DNA of 37,200 nucleotides from Oscillospiraceae bacterium (GCA_017508045.1 JAFVZT010000004.1:1-37200), one strand, 5' to 3'; shown: positions 24,199-33,433, numbered from the stretch's first letter. The notes: a model not told the origin generated them from the sequence alone. A program made the numbers and translations.

Positions 24199-25149
24199 TC
24201 AGTCTAAATGCTTAACCTTGGTGCCGGAAACACTCTTTGCCGTGTTGCGCAGCAGGGCAAAAACACCCAGTCCGGCAAACAAAAGACCGAGACCCACGTT
24301 GGTCAGCACACCGATTCGATATTCGGCTACATAAGTAAAGTCATAGATTAACAGCGCAGGAATATCCGCTGGGGTATAGAAGGGAAGCTCGCCGGCGGAT
24401 ATGGCAAAATACAAGGAGATACCCTCGCCCAAAACCGTTCCCAGCAGAACGCCTACAAGGATACAGACGATCAAAATGGCAACCTTTCCCTTGCCCTGCT
24501 TACCCCGGAACAAATCATAGCCCTTTGCAGACAGCCAACCCATAGCAAGACCCACCAGGGAGGCCAAATAGCCGGCAGCCAGCACAAAGCCCCAAGCCAC
24601 TGCGCCGATGAGCATACCCAGAATAGCGCCGATTGTTCCGTTAAAGTAAGACCCGGTATCCGCGTCCGTTTGCTTCTGCTGGCTTTGCTCGATGTCCCAA
24701 AGGACCTTTTGGGCGCACAGCTCATGCATATGGTAAGCAGTGCCGTTAATCAGCTTCCAGCAGCTACCGCCGGAGACGGGCTGACCGCATTCGGAGCAAA
24801 TGTCTGCGCCGGAGGCAGAATGTTGATGTAAAAGGGGCATAAACCATTCGGTAAAGGCGATGATTTTATCCATCGTTCCAATGGTATCGTGGAAGGTAAC
24901 GATAATACGGCCGGTGGATATCTGCAGGTTGGTAACCCGATATACCTTTTGCAGTCGCTTCGGATCCAGACTTTCCTGCAGTGCGACCTGCTTGGCAGGG
25001 TCGGAAAATTTAGTGGTAATCACCATCTGCTTGTAGCCGCTTCCCTCGGACAGGGTGACGGCAAGTCCCATAAGGCTGCCGTAGGCAACGCCCTGAGAAA
25101 CCTTCATTCCTTGCTTGGTAGCGAATTTGGACAAACCGGAACCAATCAT
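24199..25149 (-). CDS. Uncharacterised membrane protein with a cysteine cluster
   Basis: A 316-residue protein not recognised beyond its layout. There is a soluble N-terminal part (about 1-115), a possible zinc-binding segment ICSECGQPVSGGSCWKL plus YHMHELCAQK (about 115-150), then four or more hydrophobic helices (about 175-215, 226-250, 283-305). The Cys-x2-Cys ... Cys ... His-x2-His/Cys pattern suggests a treble-clef-like knuckle. Start choice: the ATG at 25149 has AGAGGTG about 6 nt upstream; a GTG 9 nt earlier is possible. It probably shares a transcript with the hexapeptide protein downstream. No function is proposed. Confidence 0.75.
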   Translation of the reverse strand: MIGSGLSKFATKQGMKVSQGVAYGSLMGLAVTLSEGSGYKQMVITTKFSDPAKQVALQESLDPKRLQKVYRVTNLQISTGRIIVTFHDTIGTMDKIIAFTEWFMPLLHQHSASGADICSECGQPVSGGSCWKLINGTAYHMHELCAQKVLWDIEQSQQKQTDADTGSYFNGTIGAILGMLIGAVAWGFVLAAGYLASLVGLAMGWLSAKGYDLFRGKQGKGKVAILIVCILVGVLLGTVLGEGISLYFAISAGELPFYTPADIPALLIYDFTYVAEYRIGVLTNVGLGLLFAGLGVFALLRNTAKSVSGTKVKHLD

Positions 25150-25372
25150 ATAAAGCACCTCTTTCTATTTTCTCCAAATTCATTATATTCGTAATTTCGT
25201 GATTTTTCAACAAAAATTATGGAAAAAAAGAGTTCAGGAAAAAGAAGGAATCCCTTGTGTTCCTTTGTGACAAAGGAGTATTTAAGCTATGCACTGTTGA
25301 AATATATGCTGAAGCTGGAGCTGTTGCCGGAAATTCATAATAAAGAGAAAGAAACATGGGGTTATGCACAAA

Positions 25373-25494
25373 AGCTCAGCCCCCTCAAAGAGGGGGCCGG
25401 TAAAACCGAAGACTTTGGCTGGGGGAGCTTCCTATTACACTCCCTCCGTTTTTGCCTTTCGGCAAAGCCATCTCCCTCAAAAAGGGAGGCAAGC
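25373..25494. repeat. Pair of palindromic repeats (CCCCCTC / TCCCTC family)
   Basis: Unit A (25373-25429): CAGCCCCCTC-aaa-GAGGGGGCC, spacer, then GGCTGGGGGAGC. Unit B (25437-25494): CACTCCCTCCG, hairpin TTTGCC-tttc-GGCAAA, then CTCCCTC-aaaa-AGGGAGG. They face each other as inverted partners of the same design as the repeats flanking DUF559, but with no gene between them. The 400 bp region 25160-25564 holds nothing else convincing; a 134-codon open frame there crosses the repeats and is rejected. Confidence 0.75.
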
Positions 25495-25564
25495 CTTCTG
25501 ATGCATATTCGGAAAGAACAATCACGGCACATATCCAGGCGCGACACCACCGTTCGTGAAAAGC

Positions 25565-28500
25565 TTATTCGGTACGCAGTGCCACAACAGGGTCCTTTTT
25601 GGCAGCGCTTCTGGAAGGAATAATGCCGGCAAACAGAGTCAGCAAAATGCTGATAACTACAAGGATTACCGCGGTCTGCCAGGGCAGGAACGCTCTCAGG
25701 TTATTGATGCCCGTGAGGAACTGAATGATAGCATTAATGGGAATGCACAGAAGGTGCGTCACCACAACACCGATAGCACCGGAGGCAAAGCCAATCATCA
25801 CCGTCTCGGCGGTGAACATACTGGACACATTTTTCTTCGATGCGCCAATGGCCCGGAGAATACCGATTTCCTTGGTGCGCTCCTGCACAGAGATTAGGGT
25901 AATAACGCCGATCATAATGGAGGAAACCACCAGAGAAATTGCAACGAAGGCGATCAGAACATAGGTGATGGCGTTGATAATGGTGGTGATAGAGGACATC
26001 ATCAGTCCCACATAGTCTGTGTATTTGATTTGGGACAGCTCATCCATATCTTTATTGTAGTCTGCAATGGCAGCCTCGATGACATCCTTGCTCTCAAAGG
26101 TGGCGGCGTACAGGCTGATGGAGGCAGGGTCGTCAAGGTCCAGACAGCCCAGAATAACCAGGTTCTCCTCATAGGTGGATTCGGAAAATTCCAAAATCTC
26201 ATCATAGAACGTTCCGCACTGTTCGGTGGTATAACCCTTCATAGCCATATCCAAAGAGGCGGAGAGTTGTTCGGCGGACATTGCGCCCAGCTGGGCCTTT
26301 ACCTGGGCGGCATACTGCAATTTTACCTGCTCCGTCAGCATTTCGGCAAACAACTCGGTGATTTCCTCGTCAGTCATAGCACCGGTGTACTCGGAAACAT
26401 CCTCCTTGCTCATACCCATCTGCTGCACCATGGCCTGCACCAAGACCGCTTCCATATCCGCCCGGGTCATATTGCCTATAGCCTGCTGCACCATTGCATC
26501 CAGCTGCTGCTGGCTGGGGATAGACATAATGCGGATATACGCATCGGCCTTGCCGGCAACGTCCAGAGAGGCGATGTGGGCGCGGAAGGCAGCTTCCTTG
26601 ACGGCATCACTCAGGTCACCGGTGTTTTCCTCAAAGGGCAACCCGGTGAAAATGTCGATGGTGGGGTCGGCTTTCTGGGCGGCTACCGGGTCGGATTTAA
26701 CAGATTCCTTGATGATATGCTTGGTCAGTTCACTGGTATAGCCGATGGAGCCGGAGAGCATAGCGGAAACCGCATCCTCGCTGGGACGGATAATACCGGA
26801 AACCTTCAGCACAGTTCCGTTATCATAGAGGTAGCGCAGACCGGCATCGGATTTTCGCAGGTCGGTGTAAATTCCGGTAACCGGGTCATACGTAAAGCAG
26901 TCAGAGGGCAGAACCGTGCGGAACTCCATATTGCAGATTTCCTTATAGCTCCAGCTGGAGGTATCTACCTCCAGGGTCGTCTTATCCACGGCCGCCTGCA
27001 TAATAGCCTTGATGTCCTCTTCAGACTTAAGACCCAGGGCATACAGCGTCATATCGTCCAGCTCGTTGTGTTCGTCCAGAACCAAAACAATCTCGTTATA
27101 AGCGGTGGGCCAGGAGCCGTAGATGACATCGTACTGCTTTTCCAGAAGCGGGCTGATCAGCTTGCCGTTCTCGCCGGGGAGCATTTCCTGCCACAGCGTC
27201 ATTCCCGGAGTTCCGCCGGCAGAGGACAGCATACTCGTCATAGGATTTCTTTCTGCCATATCCGCCATACCGGACATATCCATACCCATAAACTGCCCCA
27301 TCAGCTCCTGCATCAGCTCCATGGTGTCGGAGGAAATGATGTTTCCGTCTACATTTTTCGTATAGATCTGAAGATCCAGATCATAGGCATACTGGATACC
27401 GGAGAGGGCTTCATAAAGGGGACTTTCCGGATTTTTCCGTTCCGCTTCAATAAAAGCCTTGAAGGAGGCCAGGTCGTTTTTGGTGGTTTCCAGATTGTTC
27501 AGCGCGTTGATCATCTCGTAGATGGCAGGCTTGGAGTAGACCGCATCGTTTTCGTGTTCGTGGCTGGACTGCGCGCTTTCCATAAAGGTAGCTATGAGGG
27601 TACTCATATCTGTGTGGGTAGCCTGAATGGTCAGAGGATAAGAGGAAAGGGTGTCCTCCTGAAGAATGTTGATATAGGTGGTCATACCCTGGGATACGGC
27701 GTAAATCAGCGCGATTCCGATGATGCCGATAGAGCCTGCAAAGCTGGTCAGCGTGGTGCGCCCCTTCTTGGAAATCAGGTTTTTCAGGCTCAGTCCAAAG
27801 GCAGTCAGCAAGGACATAGAGGGCTTCTTTTCCTTCTTTTTGTCTGAGTGCTTCTGCTTAGCCCGGGCTTGATATTGCTGATATTCACCGGGGTCGATGG
27901 GAGCAGAATCACCGGTGATTTTGCCGTCCAGCATCCGGATAATCCGGGTGGAATAGGCTTCTGCCAGGTCGGGATTGTGAGTGACCATAATCACCAAGCG
28001 GTCCTTGGCGACTTCCTTCAGAATTTCCATAACCTGTATGCTGGTCTCGGTATCCAGCGCGCCGGTAGGCTCGTCGGCCAAAATAATATCCGGGTTGTTA
28101 ACCAGAGCGCGTGCAATGGCCACACGCTGCATCTGTCCGCCGGACAGCTGACTGGGTTTTTTCTTCATCTGGTCGCTCAAACTCACGGCTTCCAGTGCGG
28201 CAGCGGCCCGTTTGCGGCGCTCTGCCTTGGAAACACCGCTTAAGGTCAGCGCCAGCTCCACATTCTGAAGCACCGTTTGGTGAGGGATCAGGTTGTAGCT
28301 TTGGAACACAAAGCCTACGGAGTGGTTGCGGTAAGCATCCCAGTCCCGATCCTTAAAGTCCTTGGTGGAGCGACCGTTAATAACCAAATCGCCCTGAGTA
28401 TACTGATCCAGTCCGCCAATGATGTTCAGCATCGTGGTTTTACCACAGCCGGAGGGGCCAAGGATGGAAACAAATTCAGCCTCCCGAAATTGGAGACTGA

Positions 28501-28570
28501 TACCCTTCAGGGCTTCTACCCTGCCGTTGCCGGCGGGATACGTTTTGTGAATGTTTTTCAGTTCAAGCAA
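25565..28570 (-). CDS. ABC transporter ATPase-permease fusion (MacB/LolCDE-like, FtsX domain)
   Basis: An exporter-type protein of about 1000 residues. The N-terminal ATPase (about 1-225) has Walker [12 protein letters not shown], signature [15 protein letters not shown] and Walker [13 protein letters not shown]. Then come a basic linker, the first transmembrane helix ([16 protein letters not shown]), a very long extracytoplasmic region (about 300-860) rich in acidic and helical segments, and three C-terminal helices with the FtsX-type motif [19 protein letters not shown]. Only half of the FtsX domain is recognisable, so it probably dimerises. Type VII ABC proteins of this kind export peptides or drugs. 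Start: TTG at 28570 ([14 protein letters not shown]) with AAGGA 9 nt upstream; ATGs at 28579 and 28609 are alternatives. Divergent from a TetR regulator. Confidence 0.9.
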   Translation of the reverse strand: MLELKNIHKTYPAGNGRVEALKGISLQFREAEFVSILGPSGCGKTTMLNIIGGLDQYTQGDLVINGRSTKDFKDRDWDAYRNHSVGFVFQSYNLIPHQTVLQNVELALTLSGVSKAERRKRAAAALEAVSLSDQMKKKPSQLSGGQMQRVAIARALVNNPDIILADEPTGALDTETSIQVMEILKEVAKDRLVIMVTHNPDLAEAYSTRIIRMLDGKITGDSAPIDPGEYQQYQARAKQKHSDKKKEKKPSMSLLTAFGLSLKNLISKKGRTTLTSFAGSIGIIGIALIYAVSQGMTTYINILQEDTLSSYPLTIQATHTDMSTLIATFMESAQSSHEHENDAVYSKPAIYEMINALNNLETTKNDLASFKAFIEAERKNPESPLYEALSGIQYAYDLDLQIYTKNVDGNIISSDTMELMQELMGQFMGMDMSGMADMAERNPMTSMLSSAGGTPGMTLWQEMLPGENGKLISPLLEKQYDVIYGSWPTAYNEIVLVLDEHNELDDMTLYALGLKSEEDIKAIMQAAVDKTTLEVDTSSWSYKEICNMEFRTVLPSDCFTYDPVTGIYTDLRKSDAGLRYLYDNGTVLKVSGIIRPSEDAVSAMLSGSIGYTSELTKHIIKESVKSDPVAAQKADPTIDIFTGLPFEENTGDLSDAVKEAAFRAHIASLDVAGKADAYIRIMSIPSQQQLDAMVQQAIGNMTRADMEAVLVQAMVQQMGMSKEDVSEYTGAMTDEEITELFAEMLTEQVKLQYAAQVKAQLGAMSAEQLSASLDMAMKGYTTEQCGTFYDEILEFSESTYEENLVILGCLDLDDPASISLYAATFESKDVIEAAIADYNKDMDELSQIKYTDYVGLMMSSITTIINAITYVLIAFVAISLVVSSIMIGVITLISVQERTKEIGILRAIGASKKNVSSMFTAETVMIGFASGAIGVVVTHLLCIPINAIIQFLTGINNLRAFLPWQTAVILVVISILLTLFAGIIPSRSAAKKDPVVALRTE

Positions 28571-28626
28571 GCTGCACATTCCTTTCTTGTGGATGAGGTT
28601 GGTTGACATTCCTTGCGACTGATGAT

Positions 28627-28655
28627 AGTATAAGATACATATGTCGCGCGTTCAA
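28627..28655 (-). promoter_or_regulatory. Predicted promoter of the ABC transporter gene
   Basis: On the minus strand, TTGAAC (28650-28655) and TATACT (28627-28632) with a 17 bp spacer. Confidence 0.65.
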
Positions 28656-28684
28656 TCATCAAATTTTCAGAAAAAAGTAGATGT

Positions 28685-28709
28685 GCAACAAACAGACTTG
28701 TTGTGTTGC
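28685..28709. promoter_or_regulatory. Candidate TetR operator
   Basis: An imperfect 25 bp palindrome with perfect 6 bp outer arms GCAACA/TGTTGC, between the divergent transporter and regulator genes and 30 bp from the regulator start. Binding by the adjacent regulator is inferred. Confidence 0.45.
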
Positions 28710-28738
28710 GGGTTTACAAAAAGTTTAAGGAGCGTACA

Positions 28739-29302
28739 ATGAAACAGGATTTACGAATCGCCGTAACCAAGCGGATGATTCAGGAAGCGCTTCTGCGCCT
28801 GCTGAAAACAAAGCCTTTGGACAAAATTAAGATAAATGAATTGTGCGCCGAATCCGGGGTCAACCGGGCAACCTTCTATCGGCATTACGAAACCCTCCAG
28901 GAGGTGCTTCACGAAATAGAGGTGGAATTTATCCGGCAGATGCCCCGTCCTGCCAAGCCACCCCAAAATGTAACCGAGGCACGGGATCATATGGAGGCCG
29001 TCTGCACCTATTTCTACGACCATGCAGATATGATCAAGCTGCTGTTTCTAAACCGGACGGATGGGGATATGCGGCAGGGGTTGAACGAGTTTTATCGCAG
29101 CTTTCTGGAGCTGCGAAACGAGAAAATGATGGTATCCGATATAGACGAGGATTCTGTCAAGGTGATTATTGCGCTGGTTGGCGGTGGCGGCTACTGCCTG
29201 CTGCAGCAGTGGATTTTGGGGGATATTATTAAGTCGCCCAAGGAGATTGCGGACGTTTTGTGCAATGTGATCCGCTGGCCGGGCTGTTCGGATTTTTCCT
29301 GA
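28739..29302 (+). CDS. TetR/AcrR family transcriptional regulator
   Basis: A 187-residue one-component regulator. The N-terminal helix-turn-helix is clear (MIQEALLRLLKTKPLDKIKI, then NELCAESGVNRATFYRHYET), followed by an all-helical ligand domain resembling the TetR_C_7/DhaS-like class (ACTYFYDHADMIKLLFLNR-type segment). The ATG at 28739 has AAGGAG 6 nt upstream; the frame opens earlier but those codons are unlikely. Divergent from the ABC transporter with a shared intergenic region, so it most likely controls that transporter and itself; the ligand is unknown. Confidence 0.9.
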   Translation: MKQDLRIAVTKRMIQEALLRLLKTKPLDKIKINELCAESGVNRATFYRHYETLQEVLHEIEVEFIRQMPRPAKPPQNVTEARDHMEAVCTYFYDHADMIKLLFLNRTDGDMRQGLNEFYRSFLELRNEKMMVSDIDEDSVKVIIALVGGGGYCLLQQWILGDIIKSPKEIADVLCNVIRWPGCSDFS

Positions 29303-29309
29303 CAGAAGC

Positions 29310-29345
29310 AAGAAAGAGGAGGTCTTCAGCCCCCTCTTTCTTTTC
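29310..29345 (+). terminator. Intrinsic terminator of the tetR gene
   Basis: A 10 bp stem AAGAAAGAGG/CCTCTTTCTT followed by TTCT. It separates the regulator from the convergent gene ending at 29369. Confidence 0.75.
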
Positions 29346-29368
29346 TGGTGCGGGTGTTCATAACGGAC

Positions 29369-30514
29369 TTAAGGAAAATCGGACGGAATAAACCAACCGG
29401 GTGTTTCCGGGAACAGGCGATCTAATGTTGGTAATAAGGTGTTCTCAAATTCGGAAACGGTAAGCAGTATGTTTTCCAGAAATGCGTCAGTTTCCTGCTG
29501 ATTGGTCGGTGTCTGATTTGCATTGCCGATCGTGTGATTAAAACCAACCCCTTGATATGACACACCTACTCCCAAATCGTAATGGGACGGTCCGCTGTCT
29601 ATATCAATATAGATCACATTTCCTTTTGCAGTACGCTTTTCCAGCGAATACACGCCCCCGTTCCAAACAAGCTTGTAGGTATACCCATATTTCTTTGCAA
29701 GCTTCTTTAACGGTTTTGCTATGGAATAATTAGACTCAAAAAGATTTTGAGAAGAAGTGAAAGGAAGCCGATTCGCAAAAAAGTCGCGGCATTTTTGCAA
29801 AACTGGTTCGGCAGATTGATTGATTTCTTTAATGCGCTGCTTTTCTTCTTCAGATAGGTAGATGGATAGAGAAGACGTTGCTTTGATTTGTGGTAATAGT
29901 TTTTGCATTGCCTCATAATAAGGAGTTGCATCCATCACGATACCATCGTGCAAAAGATCCACAGACAGTTTTAGATAGTTTTCCGCACAGGCATCTCTGT
30001 GTAAGGTAATACCGGAACCATAAGGCTGGCATTCCATATATAATGTGGGATCAAAAGGTATTTTATCCGTTTTTGACATTCGAAGTGCAACAGAATAATC
30101 ACGTTCAAAACAAGTTCTTTTCCCGAAGAAATCAATGTCAAAATAGTATAGATTACTTTCACAGAAACCATATCTACGGTGTATCTTCTTCATAAGCGGC
30201 AAGAGGTCGCTTTCAGGGAAGTCGTCCGCCCGGTCAATGTTACTCAACCATAGTTTGTCTGACCGGTTATACGATCTGCCGTTATGATACCGAATTTCAC
30301 CCAAAGAAGGACAATCTTTTAAAATTTTAGCGCAGCTGCTGCGAGGCAGTGCCTCGTCCTTAGTTTCGTTATAATCGAGAATATCCTCAAAGAAATACAA
30401 GAAGCGATGACTTGTGAGGTAGTTTTCAGACATAAAACGATGCACAATTTCCGGTAATTCTGAGAAAGGAATTTTTGTTTTGATATTGAAAATATAGTGT
30501 TTAACCAGACGCAT
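29369..30514 (-). CDS. Unrecognised 381-residue protein
   Basis: Not assigned to any family I can name. It is soluble, with no signal peptide or membrane helix, and mixed alpha/beta. Notable segments are MRLVKHYIFNIKTKIPFSEL at the start, a middle region rich in aromatic residues (YYFDIDFFGKRTCFERDYSV), a helical stretch (about 215-250), a lysine-rich block KPLKKLAKKYGYTYKLVWNG and a C-terminal WFIPSDFP. The strong AGGAGG and predicted promoter show a real, independently expressed gene. Its codon use looks more AT-rich than the core genes around it, suggesting acquisition. Convergent to tetR, with no operon partners. A defence or effector role would be a guess. Confidence 0.7.
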   Translation of the reverse strand: MRLVKHYIFNIKTKIPFSELPEIVHRFMSENYLTSHRFLYFFEDILDYNETKDEALPRSSCAKILKDCPSLGEIRYHNGRSYNRSDKLWLSNIDRADDFPESDLLPLMKKIHRRYGFCESNLYYFDIDFFGKRTCFERDYSVALRMSKTDKIPFDPTLYMECQPYGSGITLHRDACAENYLKLSVDLLHDGIVMDATPYYEAMQKLLPQIKATSSLSIYLSEEEKQRIKEINQSAEPVLQKCRDFFANRLPFTSSQNLFESNYSIAKPLKKLAKKYGYTYKLVWNGGVYSLEKRTAKGNVIYIDIDSGPSHYDLGVGVSYQGVGFNHTIGNANQTPTNQQETDAFLENILLTVSEFENTLLPTLDRLFPETPGWFIPSDFP

Positions 30515-30560
30515 AACTTTCCTCCTTTTTGAGAGCTATATGTGCCTATTCGTCACTTCT

Positions 30561-30589
30561 ATTATACATTGGTGCATGCGGTTTTTCAA
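30561..30589 (-). promoter_or_regulatory. Predicted promoter of the 381-residue orphan
   Basis: On the minus strand, TTGAAA (30584-30589) and perfect TATAAT (30561-30566) with a 17 bp spacer, 46 bp upstream of the ATG. The rest of 30590-30720 shows nothing recognisable. Confidence 0.75.
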
Positions 30590-30726
30590 CAGTCGGGTAT
30601 AGGTTGTTCCATTTATAACAAGCAACGGATTTGCTGCAGCAATCCAGCTTGTCCGGGGTGGCTCCCCTGATACCCTACCCAAAATGATCTGAAAGAAACA
30701 GAGACATTCATTCTAAAACTCAAGAA

Positions 30727-30747
30727 GAGCAGGCAAACCGCCTGCTC
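30727..30747. terminator. Hairpin downstream of the tRNA
   Basis: GAGCAGGC/GCCTGCTC with a 5 nt loop. On the minus strand it is followed by TTCTTGAGTTTT, so it may be a second terminator for the tRNA transcript. Confidence 0.5.
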
Positions 30748-30759
30748 ATGCATAAGGGT

Positions 30760-30804
30760 AAAAAGAAATCGAGTGTCCATAACTCAAATCCGTTATGAAC
30801 ACTC
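30760..30804 (-). terminator. Terminator of tRNA-Leu
   Basis: A 13 bp stem with one mismatch (GAGTGTTCATAAC/GTTATGGACACTC on the minus strand), followed by GATTTCTTTTT. Confidence 0.8.
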
Positions 30805-30808
30805 GATA

Positions 30809-30891
30809 TGGTACGGGCGACAGGACTTGAACCTGCACGGTTGCCCATTGGAACCTAAATCCAACGTGTCTGCCAATTCCACCACGCCCGC
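30809..30891 (-). tRNA. tRNA-Leu (anticodon UAG)
   Basis: An 83 nt class II tRNA with encoded CCA (TGG at 30809-30811 on the plus strand). Acceptor arms GCGGGCG and CGCCCGT pair; the D-arm contains TGGCAGACAC; the anticodon loop reads TTGGA-TTTAGGT-TCCAA with anticodon TAG; a longer variable arm (TGGGCAACCGT) is typical of leucine; the T-arm has GGTTCAAGTCC. It decodes CUN-type leucine codons. Confidence 0.96.
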
Positions 30892-30900
30892 ATTGCCCCC

Positions 30901-30929
30901 ATTATAGCAGGCGAAGATTTCTTTGTCAA
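30901..30929 (-). promoter_or_regulatory. Consensus promoter of tRNA-Leu
   Basis: On the minus strand, perfect TTGACA (30924-30929) and perfect TATAAT (30901-30906) with a 17 bp spacer, 9 bp before the tRNA 5' end. Confidence 0.9.
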
Positions 30930-30982
30930 CGACGGGGTTGGGGTATTTATGAGGTCTTTGCTCTGTTTTTCTGTAATAATTC

Positions 30983-31011
30983 TTGACAAGCCACCATTGG
31001 GCGAGTAAAAT
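30983..31011 (+). promoter_or_regulatory. Predicted promoter of rny, followed by a 200 nt leader
   Basis: TTGACA (30983-30988) and TAAAAT (31006-31011) with a 17 bp spacer. The leader to 31225 is unusually long and contains a hairpin GCTGT...ACAGC (about 31029-31053) and a second one with arms CATGA/TCATG around GAG/CTC (about 31073-31105), followed by a T-rich stretch, an arrangement that could attenuate. Confidence 0.7.
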
Positions 31012-31224
31012 AGATTCGGAATGGTGTACGCTGTTTCCGCGTTGGAAATACAGCGTTTCATATTTCACCCGGCATGAACCGAGGGTTTGCGTTTCTCGCC
31101 TCATGGCGTTTTATTTGTTTTTCTTTTTAATGCCAAATTTTGGCAAACTTAATTTTACACATGAGGCCTTTGGCGCTCACCTTCTTACTGTGTCTATTTT
31201 AAAAAGGAGGTGTGCATAAAATTT

Positions 31225-32775
31225 ATGGACTTAATGGACATTATTTTTCTTGTCCTTGCCGCAGTTGCAGGTCTGGGTATCGGTATCGGTATCGGCATGG
31301 CAATGCGTAAGCGTATATCCGAACGGGAAATCGGCAGCGCCGAGCAGGAAGCCACCCGGATTATCAATGAGGCTATCCGCAGCTCCGAGAGCCGCAAAAA
31401 GGAAATGCTTCTGGAGGCAAGGGACGAAATCCATAAATCCCGCACAGAAAACGAACGAGAAATCAAAGAGCGTCGCGCTGAGCTGACCAAGCAGGAGCGC
31501 AGACTGCAGCAGAAGGAAGAAACTCTGGATAAAAAAGCAGAGGCTTTTGAGAAGAAAGAAGAGGAAATGGCCCGCCGTCTGGCAGAGGTAGCGGTTGCCA
31601 AGGAAGAGGCCGAGGCTGTGAAAAAGGCCCATCTGGCAACCTTAGAGCAGATTTCCGGCCTGACTCAGGAGCAGGCAAAGCAATTCCTTCTGAAGAACGT
31701 GGAGGAGGAAATCCGCCACGAAACTGCAATGAAAATCAAGGAAATTGAGCAGCAGATGAAGGACGAGGCTGACGAAAAGGCCCGTGAGGTTATCTCCATT
31801 GCCATTCAGCGCTGTGCCGCCGACCACGCCGCAGAGGCTACCGTCTCCGTTGTGCCTCTGCCAAACGATGAAATGAAGGGCCGCATTATCGGTCGTGAGG
31901 GTCGGAACATCCGCACCTTAGAAACCATCACCGGTGTGGATCTGATTATTGACGATACCCCCGAGGCCATTACCGTCTCCTGCTTTGACCCTGTCCGCCG
32001 GGAGATTGCCCGTCTGGCACTGGAAAAGCTGATTGTGGATGGCCGTATCCACCCCACCCGCATCGAAGATTGTGTGGAAAAGGCCCGCAAGGACGTGGAC
32101 CGTACAATCCGGGAAGAGGGCGAGCGCGCCTGCTTCGAAACCGGCGTTCACGGCTTAAACCCCGAGCTGGTTAAGATTTTGGGCCGCCAGAAGTATCGTA
32201 CCTCTTACGGTCAGAATGTGCTGAATCACTCTATGGAGGTTGCCCACATTGCCGGCCTGATGGCCGCGGAGCTGGGTGTGGATGTGACCTTGGCAAAGCG
32301 CGCCGGTCTTTTGCATGACTTGGGCAAATCCATTGACCACGAGGTTGAGGGCAGCCACGTGCAGCTGGGTGCAGATCTTGCCAGAAAATACAAGGAAAAT
32401 CCTGTGGTTGTCAATGCCATTGAAGCCCACCACGGCGATGTTGAGCCCAAGACGATTATTGCTGTTTTGGTACAAGCCGCCGATGCCGTATCCGCCGCAA
32501 GACCCGGCGCCCGCCGTGAGAATGTGGAAAACTACATCCGCCGTCTGCAAAAGCTGGAGGAGCTTACCGGCTCTTATCCCGGCGTTGAAAAGGCTTACGC
32601 CATTCAGGCAGGCCGCGAGGTCCGGATTATGGTCAAGCCGGAAGAGGTTACCGAGGACAATATGATTATTTTGGCAAGAGATATTGCCAAGCAAATCGAG
32701 TCTGAGCTGGAATACCCCGGTCAGATTAAGGTCAATGTCATCCGGGAAACCAAGGCTGTGGAATACGCAAAATAA
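31225..32775 (+). CDS. rny: Ribonuclease Y
   Basis: Membrane-anchored endoribonuclease that starts mRNA decay in Firmicutes. From the ATG at 31225 the protein has 516 residues: an N-terminal helix with a Gly-rich run ([16 protein letters not shown]), a long coiled coil (about 30-200), a KH RNA-binding domain ([17 protein letters not shown]), and an HD domain with metal ligands in [16 protein letters not shown]. Its length is close to the usual 520. Start choice: an earlier in-frame GTG at 31210 overlaps the AAGGAGG ribosome site and is rejected; ATG at 31225 leaves a rather long 14 nt spacing. Confidence 0.97.
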   Translation: MDLMDIIFLVLAAVAGLGIGIGIGMAMRKRISEREIGSAEQEATRIINEAIRSSESRKKEMLLEARDEIHKSRTENEREIKERRAELTKQERRLQQKEETLDKKAEAFEKKEEEMARRLAEVAVAKEEAEAVKKAHLATLEQISGLTQEQAKQFLLKNVEEEIRHETAMKIKEIEQQMKDEADEKAREVISIAIQRCAADHAAEATVSVVPLPNDEMKGRIIGREGRNIRTLETITGVDLIIDDTPEAITVSCFDPVRREIARLALEKLIVDGRIHPTRIEDCVEKARKDVDRTIREEGERACFETGVHGLNPELVKILGRQKYRTSYGQNVLNHSMEVAHIAGLMAAELGVDVTLAKRAGLLHDLGKSIDHEVEGSHVQLGADLARKYKENPVVVNAIEAHHGDVEPKTIIAVLVQAADAVSAARPGARRENVENYIRRLQKLEELTGSYPGVEKAYAIQAGREVRIMVKPEEVTEDNMIILARDIAKQIESELEYPGQIKVNVIRETKAVEYAK

Positions 32776-32800
32776 TACTGAGGAAGCCCCTCAGATACGA

Positions 32801-32839
32801 AACCCGGGAGCAATCGCTCCCGGGTTTTACATTTTTTTC
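32801..32839 (+). terminator. Intrinsic terminator of rny
   Basis: AACCCGGGAGC/GCTCCCGGGTT with an AATC loop, followed by TTACATTTTTTT. It sits just after the stop of the convergent 47-residue gene and may serve both. Confidence 0.9.
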
Positions 32840-32970
32840 ATAACCTTTCCGCAGCAGCGGGGGATAACTTCCCCGGCTTTGATGTGCAGCAGTTTGTGGC
32901 AGATGGGGCAGTAGACATCGCAGTCTTTTTCTGCCCGCACTACCGGCAACAAACCTTCTTTTAGTTCCAT
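32827..32970 (-). CDS. 47-residue zinc-ribbon (rubredoxin/desulforedoxin-like) protein
   Basis: ATG at 32970, TAA at 32829-32827, with AGAGGTG 6 nt upstream. The protein begins MELKEGLLPVVRAEKDCDVY and contains two cysteine pairs, YCPICHK and PRCCGKVM, suited to one zinc or iron atom. It is too short for routine gene-size cut-offs. It lies 86 bp downstream of the orphan rubrerythrin 3' end on the same strand, so it was probably the next gene after rubrerythrin before mobile DNA separated them. A redox partner role is plausible from this context only. Confidence 0.75.
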   Translation of the reverse strand: MELKEGLLPVVRAEKDCDVYCPICHKLLHIKAGEVIPRCCGKVMKKM

Positions 32971-33001
32971 ATTTTCACCTCTTAAATATGCGTGTTATCG
33001 T

Positions 33002-33022
33002 CGGGAAGGCATTTCGCCTCCC
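33002..33022 (-). terminator. Hairpin downstream of the orphan rubrerythrin end
   Basis: GGGAAGGC/GCCTCCCC-type stem with a 5 nt loop, no strong T-run. It could be the former 3' hairpin of the rubrerythrin message. Confidence 0.4.
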
Positions 33023-33056
33023 CAGGGAAGGAAGACCCGTCCCCTGCGAGATTTTC

Positions 33057-33116
33057 TTACTTGAAGTATCTCTCCAGCAGGCCCTTCAGTGCCTTGCCGT
33101 GGCGGGCCTCGTCTTG
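33057..33116 (-). pseudogene. Orphan rubrerythrin 3' end, copy 1 (attachment-site remnant)
   Basis: On the minus strand the last 19 codons read DEARHGKALKGLLERYFK then TAA, the typical C-terminus of clostridial rubrerythrin-type proteins. Upstream of QDEARH the frame loses all similarity (FQAQF) and turns AT-rich. Next to the junction lies a palindrome AAAACC...GGTTTT (33129-33152). This is what remains of a gene whose 3' end was cut off by site-specific integration. Confidence 0.8.
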
Positions 33117-33214
33117 AAACTGTGCCTGAAAACCGCTTGAAATCAAGGTTTTATTATTTATTTTTCAAAAATCACACTTTTGTCACACTAAAACCGAATA
33201 ATATTGTGCTCTTT

Positions 33215-33415
33215 TTATTCATCATCGGCATTTTCTTTTTTGCGAACTTTATTAATGATTGTGATAACAATCACAAAACAGATTGTGTTTACGAATCCTT
33301 CAATTAAAATTTCGATATATGTTTTTTGGAACAACAATCCAATCAATGCAACAACAGTTGTAACAATCAAATATAGTAATAAAAATTTCAAGATATTCTT
33401 GCAGAAGTTTTTCAT
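33215..33415 (-). CDS. 66-residue membrane protein in the first integration remnant
   Basis: Starts at ATG 33415 with GGGGTG 5 nt upstream. It has two hydrophobic helices (about residues 8-28 and 38-56) and a charged C-terminus (KVRKKENADDE). The family is not recognised. It lies in AT-rich DNA between the two orphan rubrerythrin ends, so it is probably cargo of a mostly deleted element; it might also be a chance frame. Confidence 0.5.
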   Translation of the reverse strand: MKNFCKNILKFLLLYLIVTTVVALIGLLFQKTYIEILIEGFVNTICFVIVITIINKVRKKENADDE

Positions 33416-33433
33416 CCTATCACCCCAAAAACA

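Noticed and set aside
25219-25623. 134-codon plus-strand frame
   Set aside because: It crosses two palindromic repeats and the end of the ABC transporter gene; no domain and no good ribosome site are visible.
26030-27847. 605-codon plus-strand frame
   Set aside because: Antisense shadow of the ABC transporter's extracytoplasmic region; its composition and lack of motifs argue against a gene.
30809-30891. tRNA-Leu as an integration site
   Set aside because: No duplicated tRNA 3' end or integrase is adjacent; the integrase at 33661 sits beside the rubrerythrin end instead.
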